Shown here: positions 7,584-18,001 of the stretch, piece by piece
Layout: every line of letters starts with the position of its first letter
Position numbering within the stretch: the first letter of the stretch is position 1
Translations under genes and position numbers: made by a program
NCBI GenBank assembly: GCA_030531025.1
Contig: JAUMTV010000013.1
Coordinates: 1-36,962, forward strand
Source: Turicibacter sp.
Lineage (GTDB): Bacteria > Bacillota > Bacilli > MOL361 > Turicibacteraceae
Direction of reading: 5' to 3'
Length of the DNA: 36,962 bases
The notes under the pieces: model-generated
What the model was told of the DNA's origin: nothing
The model's database searches: none
The model's input: the letters and a program-made list of their open reading frames with translations, nothing else

Positions 7584-8888
7584 TTATTTAATCATTTCCC
7601 CTTGACAGATTGGATAGTCAGCTTTAACAACTTTAACCTGCACAACTTCTCCAATTAAATCAGGTGTTCCTTTAAATTCAACTTTTACATAATTACTAGC
7701 ATGCCCAACTAAATAACCTTCATTCGTATGTGAAACTTCTTCAGGGATAACTTGTAACACACGTCCTTCACATGAACTTGCATACTCTTTCGCTAATTGT
7801 TCACTCACTGCTAATAATTGATTCACACGCATTGATTTCACTAATTCAGGAACTTGGTTTTCCATACGAGCAGCTGGCGTCCCATTTCGAACAGAATAAG
7901 GGAAGACATGTAACTCCGAGAATCCAATTCGTTTAATTGTTTCTAATGTTTCATTAAATAATTCTTCTGTTTCACCAGGGAATCCAACGATTACATCAGT
8001 TGTAATGGCTAAATTATCAAATAACTCACGTAATTCTTTTACTTTTTCTTCAAATTCAGCTACTGTATATGGACGTTTCATCGCTTTTAAGATTGCATCC
8101 GATCCTGCTTGAATTGGCATATGTAAATGGTTCACAATCTTATCTGATTTCTTCATCGCCTCAATAACATCTTCTGTCATCTCAGATGCCTCAATTGATG
8201 AAATACGGATACGTTTTAACCCTTCAATTTCAACTAAATCTTGTAATAATTTTCCGAAGCTATAATCTTCTAAATCTTCACCATAAGCTGCGGTATGAAT
8301 TCCCGTTAAAACAACTTCACAGTGCCCATTTGCCACTAATTGTTTGACTTGTTCAATCACGACCTCAGGTTTTTGTGATCGAACCGTTCCACGCGCCCAT
8401 GGAATAATACAGTACGTACAGAAGTTATTACATCCATCTTGAATTTTTAATGTGGCACGTGTACGATCTGAGAATTGTGTGACATTAAGCGTCTCAAACC
8501 CATCAACTTTAAATACATTTTGAATTTGTGAAATTGGTTGACGCTCTTCACGATATTTTTGAACTAACGCTGGAATTTGATCACGCCCATGTGTTCCAAT
8601 GACAATATCGACACCTTCAATATCCATGATTTCTTTTGGCTTCGTTTGAGCATAGCATCCCATAACACACATAACAGCTTCTGGATTACGACGAATCGCA
8701 CGACGAATCACTTGGCGACTCTTTTTATCTCCTGTATTTGTAACGGTACATGTGTTGATAATATAAACATCTGCTACTTCTTTAAAATCTACTTTCTCAT
8801 AACCTTCATTTTTAAATAATTCCCATACGGCTTCTGTTTCGTAATGATTTACTTTACATCCTAGGGTATGAAATGCTACAGTTGGCAT
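7584..8888 (-). CDS. mtaB: tRNA t6A37 C2-methylthiotransferase (MtaB)
   Basis: This radical-SAM methylthiotransferase converts t6A37 to ms2t6A37 in tRNAs reading ANN codons. The N-terminal MTTase domain carries cluster cysteines C11 (LGCK), C47 (NTCTV) and C78 (MGCY). The radical-SAM CxxxCxxC is C153, C157 and C160 in DGCNNFCTYC. A TRAM domain closes the 434 aa protein. The ATG at 8888, about 9 bp after AAAGGA, is the start; an in-frame TTG at 8897 abuts the ribosome site and is rejected. It is the Bacillus yqeV orthologue by gene order (prmA-rsmE-mtaB) and is followed by murE. Confidence 0.93.
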   Translation of the reverse strand: MPTVAFHTLGCKVNHYETEAVWELFKNEGYEKVDFKEVADVYIINTCTVTNTGDKKSRQVIRRAIRRNPEAVMCVMGCYAQTKPKEIMDIEGVDIVIGTHGRDQIPALVQKYREERQPISQIQNVFKVDGFETLNVTQFSDRTRATLKIQDGCNNFCTYCIIPWARGTVRSQKPEVVIEQVKQLVANGHCEVVLTGIHTAAYGEDLEDYSFGKLLQDLVEIEGLKRIRISSIEASEMTEDVIEAMKKSDKIVNHLHMPIQAGSDAILKAMKRPYTVAEFEEKVKELRELFDNLAITTDVIVGFPGETEELFNETLETIKRIGFSELHVFPYSVRNGTPAARMENQVPELVKSMRVNQLLAVSEQLAKEYASSCEGRVLQVIPEEVSHTNEGYLVGHASNYVKVEFKGTPDLIGEVVQVKVVKADYPICQGEMIK

Positions 8889-8921
8889 TAATATCAATCC
8901 TTTCCATACTCTTGTTGTCTT

Positions 8922-9668
8922 TTATAATTCTAATGCGTAGGAAATTGCACTTAAAATATAAATAGGAGCAGTTTCCGTTCTTAATATGCGAGGCCCTAGC
9001 GCACATGGTTTAAATCCTGATTGTAATAAAAGTGCTTCTTCTTTCTCGCTGATTCCACCTTCTGGACCAACGATGACTAAAAGCTTTTCATTATTTTCCA
9101 CTTCATTTAATGATTGCTTTAATTGGGCTAATTGACCTTGTTTAGCCGTTTCTTCATAAGCAAATAAACAAATATCATAATGTGATGCCTGTTCTAATAA
9201 CTGCTTGAAAGATTGAACGTCAGTTACGGTTGGGACCATTTGTCGATGAGATTGTTCTGCTGCTTCCTTTGCAATTTTATTCCAACGTTCGACTTTCTTC
9301 ATCGCTTTTTTAGCATCTAATTTAACCACTGATCGTTCCATATTTAATGGAATAAATTGATGGGCTCCACATTCCGTTGCTTTTTGGATCACCCATTCAA
9401 ACTTATCACCTTTAGGTAAGCCTTGTGCAATAGTTACTTCGATTGGAAGCTCCGTTTGAGCTTCTATTACAGAGTCTAGTGTAACCTCAACTTCTTGTCC
9501 ATTCATTTGCTTTATAGTCGCATAATGACAAACTTTATCTTCATCACAGACAATAATTTGATCACCACTTTCCATACGCATCACACGTGAAATATGATGT
9601 GCATCATCACCAGTAATAATGGCAGACTTAGCTTGAAATTGAGTGTTTTTTAAAAAATAGCGCTGCAT
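8922..9668 (-). CDS. rsmE: 16S rRNA m3U1498 methyltransferase (RsmE)
   Basis: RsmE is a SPOUT-class methyltransferase that methylates N3 of U1498 in 16S rRNA. At 248 aa it has the family length: an N-terminal PUA-like domain (HHISRVMRMESGD) and a C-terminal knotted SPOUT domain with VGPEGGISEKE and LGPRILRTETAP, which form the SAM-binding trefoil. The start is an ATG after GGAGG. It sits 43 bp downstream of prmA, matching the Bacillus yqeT-yqeU order. It acts in the same operon as other translation-modifying enzymes. Confidence 0.93.
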   Translation of the reverse strand: MQRYFLKNTQFQAKSAIITGDDAHHISRVMRMESGDQIIVCDEDKVCHYATIKQMNGQEVEVTLDSVIEAQTELPIEVTIAQGLPKGDKFEWVIQKATECGAHQFIPLNMERSVVKLDAKKAMKKVERWNKIAKEAAEQSHRQMVPTVTDVQSFKQLLEQASHYDICLFAYEETAKQGQLAQLKQSLNEVENNEKLLVIVGPEGGISEKEEALLLQSGFKPCALGPRILRTETAPIYILSAISYALEL

Positions 9669-9711
9669 TTAATTGCCTCCAATGACTAATTCTTCTTCAT
9701 CTTCTTTATAA

Positions 9712-10656
9712 TTAGTGGCGACCATTATAGCTAGCTACAATAGCAACCCATCCATTTTTTTCTTTCACTTCTACCACTGTAAAACAATGTGTGTTTAGTG
9801 CCGTTAAGACAGCTTCCTTTTCATGATCAACGATTCCTGAACAGATAAACGTTTTACCGACTGGTAACACTTTTTCAACATCGTCTAACATATTAATAAT
9901 AATTGGAGCTAAAATATTAGCTACCATTAACGTTGGTGGTTCTGTTAATGCCTCTACCCCATCAATTAAGTTATTTTTCTCGACTAAGATATTTTGACAA
10001 TGATTCATCTCAATATTTTCTTTGGCACGAATAACAGCCATTGCATCTAAATCAACCGCATAAACCCATTTCGCCCCTAATTTTGAAGCAGCAATCGCTA
10101 AAATTCCTGAACCTGTTCCAACATCAACAACTACTTCAGTTGGAGTCACATATTGTTCAATTAACTCTAAACAAAGTTGAGTCGTCTCGTGCGTTCCAGA
10201 TCCGAACGCCATTCCTGGGTCTAACATAATTTCAACAATTGAAGGATCAGTTGTTGGTTCTAACCAACACGGCTTAATGACTAATTTATCCGTAATTTCA
10301 ATTGGCGTATAATGTTTTTTCCAACTATTAGCCCAATCTTCTTCATCTAACATGGTCACTTCTAATTTATTATGATCATACTGATCAAGCTTTAAATTCA
10401 ATAATTGTGTTCTGACAAACTCTAATTGGTTTTCAATATCTGATGTTACTGCTAAATAACCTTTAATAATAACTCCATCTGTTGGATAGTCATCTGGATT
10501 TAAGCGATAAATTTCACCAAAATGATCTTCATGTGCTTCAGTTAATGTATTTGAGTCTTCAACAAGTACGCCTTTTGAACCAGCCTCAATAAAAATATTA
10601 CTAACTAAATCAAATGCCTCGTGAGTTGTATGGAAACTTAGTTCTAACCAGTTCAT
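9712..10656 (-). CDS. prmA: Ribosomal protein L11 methyltransferase (PrmA)
   Basis: PrmA trimethylates L11 of the 50S subunit. Length is 314 aa. The N-terminal substrate-recognition domain is followed by a class I SAM fold with motif I VDVGTGSGILAIAA (about 177-190), preceded by DPGMAFGSGTHETT. The motif resembling the catalytic NPPY loop reads VANILAPII. The start is an ATG with GAGGTGA upstream. It appears to be the first gene of prmA-rsmE-mtaB-murE, which is separated from dnaJ by a terminator and by a leader of more than 300 bp that may be a structured RNA. Confidence 0.93.
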   Translation of the reverse strand: MNWLELSFHTTHEAFDLVSNIFIEAGSKGVLVEDSNTLTEAHEDHFGEIYRLNPDDYPTDGVIIKGYLAVTSDIENQLEFVRTQLLNLKLDQYDHNKLEVTMLDEEDWANSWKKHYTPIEITDKLVIKPCWLEPTTDPSIVEIMLDPGMAFGSGTHETTQLCLELIEQYVTPTEVVVDVGTGSGILAIAASKLGAKWVYAVDLDAMAVIRAKENIEMNHCQNILVEKNNLIDGVEALTEPPTLMVANILAPIIINMLDDVEKVLPVGKTFICSGIVDHEKEAVLTALNTHCFTVVEVKEKNGWVAIVASYNGRH

Positions 10657-10694
10657 ATGGTCACCTCATTTAAATTTATAATTCTATCAAATTC

Positions 10695-10990
10695 ACCTAG
10701 TCCTACTTTATATAAATCAAACTGGACTTTCAACTATTAAACTTAGTCTATCGTGATCAAAACACTTGCAAACTAAGGCTAATGATGATCTGTTTGACAT
10801 TTATCCATTTAGAAGAAGACATCTCCTCCATCGTTCGATGACTCACCTTTCACGCACTGAAAAGCGAGTCTTTGACAGCTCTTCTTATCATTATGATTTG
10901 AGAAGGGCGAATCATGTTACCATTTGATTAAACATACTAGGACTTATATATAACAAGACTCGACTTGATAGCTATTTTTTCTCATTTTAT
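10695..10990 (-). ncRNA. Candidate structured 5' leader RNA upstream of prmA
   Basis: About 300 bp without a gene fold into nested helices. Outer pairs are AGTCCTA (10699-10705) with TAGGACT (10938-10944), then AATCAAA (10715-10721) with TTTGATT (10923-10929). Inner pairs are TAATGAT (10780-10786) with ATCATTA (10887-10893), and AAGAAG (10813-10818) with CTTCTT (10881-10886). The hairpin at 10839-10869 has GACTC/GAGTC plus CTTTTCA-type arms. Another hairpin, CATCGTTCGATG, lies at 10829-10840, and CTTAGT/ACTAAG closes a further one at 10742-10776. On the minus strand a TATAAT (10997-10992) would start transcription just before it. I do not recognise a known riboswitch, RNase P, tmRNA or SRP signature. 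The strand is inferred. Confidence 0.45.
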
Positions 10991-11071
10991 AATTATAACA
11001 CAAAATAGACTAAACATAAAATTATGTCTCTTTGTTTAATTTGGTAAATTACAAGATACTATCTGATAAAT

Positions 11072-11106
11072 AAAAAGGTTATGAGTCAAATTACTCATAA
11101 CCTTCT
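11072..11106 (-). terminator. Terminator after dnaJ
   Basis: The stem AAGGTTATGAGT and its complement is followed by a T-run on the minus strand, just beyond the dnaJ stop. It separates the heat-shock operon from prmA. Confidence 0.85.
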
Positions 11107-11110
11107 CTCA

Positions 11111-12253
11111 TTATTTAAAAGCTTTTTTTAATTTATCCCAAATTGAACCTGATTTATCTTCTAATTGATCAAATTCATGTAAGATTTCACGTTGACGATG
11201 GTTAAGTTTTTTAGGTACCACTAATTTAACTTTAACGTATAAGTCACCTGTCATCTCACGGTTAATATATTTAACTCCTTTGTTACGAATTCTAAACTCT
11301 GTACCTGGTTGAGTTCCTTCTGGAATTTTCAATGCTACTTTACCATTTAACGTTGGAACTTCAACCTCTGATCCTAATGCAGCTTGAGAGAATGAGATTG
11401 GAATTTCACAACGTAAATCATATCCATCACGAACAAAGAAATCATGTGGTAAAACACGGAAGGCAACGTATAAATCTCCACTTGGACCACCATTTCGCCC
11501 AGCTTCACCTTGTCCACTTAAGCGGATTTGTTGTCCATCATCAATTCCTGCTGGAACTTTAACTTCAATTGTTTTTGTTTTATGAACTGTTCCACGTCCG
11601 TTACATGCATCACATTTATGTTTAATACGTTTTCCTGCTCCATGACAGTCAGGACAAACCGTTTGTGTTTGAACACGTCCTAAAATAGTATTTTGGATTT
11701 CAGTTACACGACCACTTCCACTACAACGTGAACATGTTTCTACGTCATCTTTAGAGCGTGCACCACTTCCTCCACACTTTGTACACTCTTCTTCACGATT
11801 AACAGAAATTTCTTTTGTTGTCCCAAATGCGGCTTCTTCAAATGAAATCGTAATCGTTTGTTGTAAGTCATTTCCGCGTTGAGGAGCATTTGGATTACGA
11901 CGACTTGCGCCTCCACCAAAGCCACCGAATCCCCCACCAAACATACTTTCAAAAATATCACCAATGTCTTCGAAACCTCCGGCACCACCGAAGCCACCAA
12001 AGCCACCAAATCCGCCTTGTCCACCAAAGCCTTCTGCTCCTGCATGTCCAAACTGATCATATGCAGCACGTTTTTGTTCATCACTTAAAACATCGTAAGC
12101 TTCTTGAACTTCTTTAAATTTTTCTTCTGCATTTTCTTCTGTTGAAACATCAGGATGGTATTGTTTTGCTAATTTACGATAAGCACGTTTGATTTCGATA
12201 TCACTTGCTGTTTTTGAAACCCCAAGGACTTCATAGTAATCACGTTTTGCCAT
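11111..12253 (-). CDS. dnaJ: Chaperone protein DnaJ (Hsp40)
   Basis: DnaJ delivers unfolded clients to DnaK and stimulates its ATPase. Domains in order are the J domain (residues 1-70, HPD at 33-35), a Gly/Phe-rich linker (about 75-115, many GGFGG repeats), a zinc domain with four CxxCxGxG motifs ([32 protein letters not shown]), and C-terminal client-binding and dimerisation domains. Length is 380 aa. The start is an ATG with GGAGGG upstream. It is the last gene of the hrcA operon, separated from dnaK by a strong hairpin that may lower dnaJ expression relative to dnaK. Confidence 0.97.
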   Translation of the reverse strand: MAKRDYYEVLGVSKTASDIEIKRAYRKLAKQYHPDVSTEENAEEKFKEVQEAYDVLSDEQKRAAYDQFGHAGAEGFGGQGGFGGFGGFGGAGGFEDIGDIFESMFGGGFGGFGGGASRRNPNAPQRGNDLQQTITISFEEAAFGTTKEISVNREEECTKCGGSGARSKDDVETCSRCSGSGRVTEIQNTILGRVQTQTVCPDCHGAGKRIKHKCDACNGRGTVHKTKTIEVKVPAGIDDGQQIRLSGQGEAGRNGGPSGDLYVAFRVLPHDFFVRDGYDLRCEIPISFSQAALGSEVEVPTLNGKVALKIPEGTQPGTEFRIRNKGVKYINREMTGDLYVKVKLVVPKKLNHRQREILHEFDQLEDKSGSIWDKLKKAFK

Positions 12254-12296
12254 GCCTTATTACCCTCCTTTTTATACTTTCCTACTATATCATAAA

Positions 12297-12330
12297 AAAA
12301 AGTCAAAGTCATAGTAGACTTTGACTTTTT
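12297..12330 (-). terminator. Intra-operon hairpin between dnaK and dnaJ
   Basis: A perfect 14-bp stem (AAAAAGTCAAAGTC and its complement) with a 6-nt loop is followed by T residues on the minus strand. It looks like a real terminator or attenuator, so dnaJ would be made by readthrough or from a local promoter that I could not define. Confidence 0.75.
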
Positions 12331-12339
12331 ACTTGTGTA

Positions 12340-14154
<1,815 letters not shown>

Positions 14155-14174
14155 TCATCCTCCTTAATCTATTT

Positions 14175-14735
14175 TTATTCGCTAACTTTAACCATAGATG
14201 GTCGGATTACACGATCCTTTAGCTTATATCCTTTTTGTAATTCTTGTAAAACCATACCTGATTCTACACCTTCTACAGCTTCTTGCATAACAGCTTGATG
14301 AACGGTTGGATCAAAGGCTACACCTTCAGCTTCAATCACTTCAACTCCTTCTTGTTTTAGAGCTTCAACTAATTGAGCATGAATCATTTTAAATCCTGTT
14401 AAGAATGTTTTTGTGTTTTCATCTTCAACAGTAGTTGATAGTGCACGTTCGAAGTTATCAATAGCTGGAATAATATTTGTCACAATTGATTGAGAACGAT
14501 ATTTCGCTTCACGGACACGCTCTTCATTCATACGGCGCTTAAAGTTCTCAAGCTCTGCCGCATTGCGTAACAATTGATCTTTTAGCTCTTCAATTTGTTG
14601 TTTTAAGCTTTCAGTTTCATCAATCGTTTCAACTGTTTCTGTAGCTTCACATTCTTCCTCTTGGCAGCACGTTGATTCTACAGCTTCTGTTTGTTCTTCA
14701 TTTAATTCCTCAACTGATTGGGCATCCTTATTCAA
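14175..14735 (-). CDS. grpE: Nucleotide exchange factor GrpE
   Basis: GrpE releases ADP from DnaK. It has a long N-terminal acidic, coiled region (residues 5-80, including the unusual CCQEEEC stretch), the conserved NAAELENFKRRMNEER helix, a four-helix bundle and the C-terminal beta wing (DPTVHQAVMQE, LQKGYKLKDRVIRPSMVKV). I chose the TTG at 14735, 8 bp after AGGAGG; the GTG at 14744 overlaps that site. That gives 186 aa. It follows hrcA within the heat-shock operon by 12 bp. Confidence 0.94.
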   Translation of the reverse strand: MNKDAQSVEELNEEQTEAVESTCCQEEECEATETVETIDETESLKQQIEELKDQLLRNAAELENFKRRMNEERVREAKYRSQSIVTNIIPAIDNFERALSTTVEDENTKTFLTGFKMIHAQLVEALKQEGVEVIEAEGVAFDPTVHQAVMQEAVEGVESGMVLQELQKGYKLKDRVIRPSMVKVSE

Positions 14736-14747
14736 TCGTCCCACCTC

Positions 14748-15770
14748 CTATTTATATAAATCAGACATAATACGAGCCACATGTTCAAGAAGTGGAATGA
14801 TTTTACGATACTCCATTCGAGTTGGACCTAGTACCGCAATCTTACCATATTCATGATCACTGATTTGATATGGAACTGTAATTAATGTACAGTTCTCCAT
14901 CGCTTTAATTTCATTCTCTTGTCCAATTTTAACTGTTAATTGATGGCCACCTTCATCGGCCTCTATTACTTTAACAATTTCGTCCGCTTCTATCATATTA
15001 AATAAATGATAAGCTTTATCTAAATCGTTAAATTCAGGTTGTTTTAAAATATTTGATTTCCCACTTAAAATATAATTATGTTGAGTTAATGATTGGGTTA
15101 GGAGTTGTAACATCGCGTACATAATCTCTTCTTTATATGAAATAAAATCATGTAGTTGATTTTCAAAACTCTCAGTCAACCTTTCTTGAACATGACCAAT
15201 ATACTCTCCTACTAATAGCTCATCGAGTGCTTTAATAATGCTTTCCATTCTAGTTATGTCAATATTAGTTGGAAGTGTAATCGTTCGACTTTCAACATGT
15301 CCTTGATCCGTAATCAAGACGAACACGGCTTGACGATCTGAAATCGGAACAAATTGAATCTTCTTGACTCGACTATAATCACGTGATGGGCCAAGTAATA
15401 TCGATGTATAATTGGTTAGACTTGATAAAAGCTTTACTGCTTCTTTAATCGTCGTCTCACGTTCAAACTGTTTTTGATCTAACAATTGTCTAAATATTCC
15501 TACTTCTGGTGTTGTCTCCATTGGTTCTTGATTTACAATATAGTCTACATAATATCGATATCCTTTTTGACTCGGGACACGACCACTTGATGTATGAGTT
15601 TTTTCAATAAATCCTAAATCCTCTAAATCCGCCATATCATTGCGAATTGTAGCAGCCGAAAAATTTAACTCTTCTTTTTTAGAGAGGATTCGAGAACCAA
15701 CTGGTTGTGCAGTTTGTATGAACTCTTCCACAATTGCCTTTAAAACTAATATTTGACGTTCTGTTAGCAA
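14748..15770 (-). CDS. hrcA: Heat-inducible transcription repressor HrcA
   Basis: HrcA represses class I heat-shock genes by binding CIRCE. The N-terminal winged-helix domain (LTERQILVLKAIVEEFIQ, then RNDMADLEDLGFIEKTHTSSGRVPS) is followed by the GAF-like HrcA domain. I chose the TTG at 15770, 7 bp after AAAGAGG, because it gives the family start MLTERQ; the GTG seven codons upstream precedes the ribosome site. Length is 340 aa. Two CIRCE copies directly upstream indicate autoregulation. Confidence 0.95.
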   Translation of the reverse strand: MLTERQILVLKAIVEEFIQTAQPVGSRILSKKEELNFSAATIRNDMADLEDLGFIEKTHTSSGRVPSQKGYRYYVDYIVNQEPMETTPEVGIFRQLLDQKQFERETTIKEAVKLLSSLTNYTSILLGPSRDYSRVKKIQFVPISDRQAVFVLITDQGHVESRTITLPTNIDITRMESIIKALDELLVGEYIGHVQERLTESFENQLHDFISYKEEIMYAMLQLLTQSLTQHNYILSGKSNILKQPEFNDLDKAYHLFNMIEADEIVKVIEADEGGHQLTVKIGQENEIKAMENCTLITVPYQISDHEYGKIAVLGPTRMEYRKIIPLLEHVARIMSDLYK

Positions 15771-15784
15771 TGTAAACACCTCTT

Positions 15785-15811
15785 TTAGCACTCGTTCATC
15801 TTAAGTGCTAA
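15785..15811 (-). promoter_or_regulatory. CIRCE operator 1 (HrcA site)
   Basis: TTAGCACTC-N9-AAGTGCTAA matches the CIRCE consensus except for one base in the right arm. It lies downstream of the -10 box and overlaps the transcript start region and leader. Confidence 0.93.
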
Positions 15812-15815
15812 TATC

Positions 15816-15844
15816 ATTATATATAAATCTATTAGCACTGTCAA
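15816..15844 (-). promoter_or_regulatory. Promoter of the hrcA-grpE-dnaK-dnaJ operon
   Basis: Consensus TTGACA (15844-15839) and TATAAT (15821-15816) are spaced by 17 bp on the minus strand. The -35 box lies partly within CIRCE 2 and the -10 box just upstream of CIRCE 1, so HrcA could block the promoter from both sides. Confidence 0.92.
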
Positions 15845-15858
15845 CACTATAGTGCTAA
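15832..15858 (-). promoter_or_regulatory. CIRCE operator 2 (HrcA site)
   Basis: TTAGCACTG-N9-TAGTGCTAA has the exact CIRCE spacing, with one base changed at the inner edge of each arm. It overlaps the -35 box of the operon promoter. Confidence 0.88.
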
Positions 15859-15924
15859 TTTTTTAGTTTTTTATTCCTTTTATGTAAATTAAGGTGATTT
15901 GGTTTTATAGTTAACAGTTATGAA

Positions 15925-15960
15925 AAAAAGAGGGTACAATACCTAGTATACCCTCTTTTT
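15925..15960 (-). terminator. Terminator after trxA
   Basis: Stem AAAAAGAGGGTA with complement TACCCTCTTTTT encloses a 12-nt loop. It ends trxA transcripts before the hrcA promoter. Confidence 0.85.
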
Positions 15961-15969
15961 GAAGTTTCA

Positions 15970-16284
15970 TTATTTATTTGATTCGATTAATGATAATAAC
16001 GAAGCTTTTGGTTGGAACCCAACTGTTTGTTGAACAACTTGACCGTCTTTGAATAAAATTAATGTTGGAATTGACATTACTTTATACTCAGCAGCCACTG
16101 ATTGGCAGTTATCAACATTAACTTTTACAATCTTTGCTGTTCCTTCTAATTCTGTTGCTAACTCATCTAAAACTGGAGCGATCATTTTACATGGCCCACA
16201 CCAATCCGCATAGAAATCAACTAAAACTAATCCACTTTTGATTTCTTGAGCAAATGTTTCTTCTGTTGCATGAATAACTGACAT
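15970..16284 (-). CDS. trxA: Thioredoxin
   Basis: This is a general cytoplasmic dithiol-disulfide oxidoreductase. The single thioredoxin fold has the canonical active site W28-C-G-P-C32 followed by KMIAPVLDEL. The cis-proline is in SIPTLILF, with the buried Asp in LVDFYAD. Length is 104 aa from the ATG at 16284, which is 7 bp after AGGAGG; an ATG six bases earlier abuts the ribosome site. In Bacillus trxA is also close to mutS2; here a lysine transporter lies between them. Confidence 0.96.
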   Translation of the reverse strand: MSVIHATEETFAQEIKSGLVLVDFYADWCGPCKMIAPVLDELATELEGTAKIVKVNVDNCQSVAAEYKVMSIPTLILFKDGQVVQQTVGFQPKASLLSLIESNK

Positions 16285-16457
16285 ATTCATTCCTCCTTAA
16301 ATACCCATTTATATAGCATTAGTATACCATATTGGCATGAAATTACAAATAAATTGCACTTTCGTTCATATTATCTCACATTTATATCTCTGTATCCACA
16401 ATTGCTTAAACTAAAAACTTTTAAAATTTCATATTAATAGCAAATCATTAAAATTAA

Positions 16458-16481
16458 AACCGTTAGAAAACTAACGGTTAT
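16458..16481 (-). terminator. Terminator after the ABC transporter operon
   Basis: The stem AACCGTTAG with its complement CTAACGGTT overlaps the stop codon of the ATPase gene. It is followed by a short T-rich stretch. Confidence 0.75.
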
Positions 16482-17227
16482 AGACTATTTGATAAATAAC
16501 GGTGTAAGAAGGCTTTTGTACGTTCTTGCTTTGGATGGATAAAAATTTCTTCAGGTGTTCCTTCTTCTGCAATCACCCCTTGATCCATAAAGACAACACG
16601 ATCACTCACTTCTTTGGCAAATCCCATTTCATGTGTCACGATAATCATCGTTAGCCCTTCATCTGCTAACTGTTTCATAACATCTAAGATACCACCAACC
16701 ATTTCTGGATCAAGTGCACTTGTTGGTTCATCAAATAATAAAACTTCAGGATCCATACATAGTGCTCTTGCAATCGCCACACGTTGCTTTTGTCCACCTG
16801 ATAATTGTGTGCTACTACAATCTGCAAATTGTTCCATTCCAACCTTTTTCAAATAAAACATAGCCTTTTCTCTTGCCTCTTCTTTGCTACGTTTTAAAAT
16901 TTTGATTTGACCAATCATACAATTTTCTAAAACTGTTTTATTATGAAATAAATTGAAGTTTTGAAAGACCATCCCTACTCTTGTTCGATGGTGATTAATA
17001 TTAATATTTCCTTTTAATATATCTTTTCCATGATATAAAATTTCGCCACTATCTGGATTTTCTAATAAATTGATACATCGTAAAAGTGTTGATTTCCCAC
17101 TTCCACTTGAACCAATGATCGTAATGACCTCACCCTTATTCACATGAAACTCAATGTTTTTTAAAACTTCTAAGCTTCCAAAGTATTTCTTTAAGCAATG
17201 GATATTAATAATTTGATTCGCTTCCAC
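16478..17227 (-). CDS. Amino-acid ABC transporter ATP-binding protein (PAAT family)
   Basis: This is the cytoplasmic ATPase that energises uptake. Walker [10 protein letters not shown] (39-47), Q-loop VFQNFNLF, signature [10 protein letters not shown] (142-151), Walker B LLFDEP (163-168) and the H-loop TH ([12 protein letters not shown]) are all present. Length is 249 aa, typical of GlnQ/ArtP-like subunits. The start is a GTG with AAGGAGG 6 bp upstream. It is the last gene of the binding protein-permease-ATPase operon, which sits under a lysine riboswitch. Lysine, or a related basic amino acid, is therefore the likely substrate. Confidence 0.94.
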   Translation of the reverse strand: MEANQIINIHCLKKYFGSLEVLKNIEFHVNKGEVITIIGSSGSGKSTLLRCINLLENPDSGEILYHGKDILKGNININHHRTRVGMVFQNFNLFHNKTVLENCMIGQIKILKRSKEEAREKAMFYLKKVGMEQFADCSSTQLSGGQKQRVAIARALCMDPEVLLFDEPTSALDPEMVGGILDVMKQLADEGLTMIIVTHEMGFAKEVSDRVVFMDQGVIAEEGTPEEIFIHPKQERTKAFLHRYLSNSL

Positions 17228-17238
17228 TATGACCCTCC

Positions 17239-17997
17239 TTAGTCGAGCGCTTTAGGCACTGTTTGCGATGCTGGAAAAGATGTCTTTGGCATATTCATTT
17301 TCTTTTCAATCAATCTCAAAATTTGAGATGTAATCGTCGTGAGCACTAAATAAATAATACACGTAATAAAAAATGTTTCTGAATACAACATCGCACTTCC
17401 AGCAACTGATCGTGATTGAAAAAATAATTCGATAACTCCAATAACATTTAACATCGAGCTATCTTTAATATTTACAATAAACTCATTTCCGATAGACGGA
17501 AAGGCATTTTTAATCGCTTGAGGTAAAACAATATAAAACATCGTTTGTGCACTACTCATCCCGATACTACGTGCTGCTTCTACTTGTCCTCGATCAACGG
17601 ATTGAATCCCTGATCGAATAATTTCTGACATATAGGCACCTGTATTAACTGAAATAATCACAACCCCTGCTGTCATGGCGTCCCACCCTAGGATAGGACG
17701 TAACGCATAATATAAAAACATCGCTTGAACCATCATTGGTGTTCCTCTAAAGAACCAAACATAAATTCCGATAATAGTATGTAATAACTTTTTAACAAAC
17801 TTAACACCACGAGAATCGCGTGGTTCGATTTCAATGGCACGAATCCCACCAAATACAAGACCAATCACTAGCCCTAAAAGCGTTCCTAATAGAGCCAGTA
17901 ATAAGGTAATCTTAATTCCATACCAAAATAACTCAAAATTATTCGTAAATAAACGATAGGCTTTTTCTAAAAACTTAACTTGAAACATAATAAACAT
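17239..17997 (-). CDS. Amino-acid ABC transporter permease (PAAT family)
   Basis: This is the membrane subunit of the polar amino-acid importer, belonging to the HisM/GlnP-type permeases. Several hydrophobic helices are visible. The EAA loop [28 protein letters not shown] contacts the ATPase. Preceding it are [13 protein letters not shown] and the helix-rich region [15 protein letters not shown]. The ATG at 17997 lies about 9 bp after AGGAG, which is inside the end of the binding-protein gene. An upstream ATG at 18027 would overlap that gene and lacks a ribosome site. Length is 252 aa. Translational coupling with the preceding gene is likely. Confidence 0.93.
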   Translation of the reverse strand: MFIMFQVKFLEKAYRLFTNNFELFWYGIKITLLLALLGTLLGLVIGLVFGGIRAIEIEPRDSRGVKFVKKLLHTIIGIYVWFFRGTPMMVQAMFLYYALRPILGWDAMTAGVVIISVNTGAYMSEIIRSGIQSVDRGQVEAARSIGMSSAQTMFYIVLPQAIKNAFPSIGNEFIVNIKDSSMLNVIGVIELFFQSRSVAGSAMLYSETFFITCIIYLVLTTITSQILRLIEKKMNMPKTSFPASQTVPKALD

Positions 17998-18001
17998 CGA
18001 C

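Noticed and set aside
10695..10990. T-box, tmRNA, RNase P or SRP RNA in the prmA leader
   Set aside because: The diagnostic conserved blocks (T-box sequence, GGAAGG-type SRP loop, RNase P GAGGAAAGTCC) are absent on both strands.
11740..12117. Several overlapping ORFs in other frames of dnaJ
   Set aside because: They arise from the low-complexity Gly/Phe coding region and overlap a certain gene.
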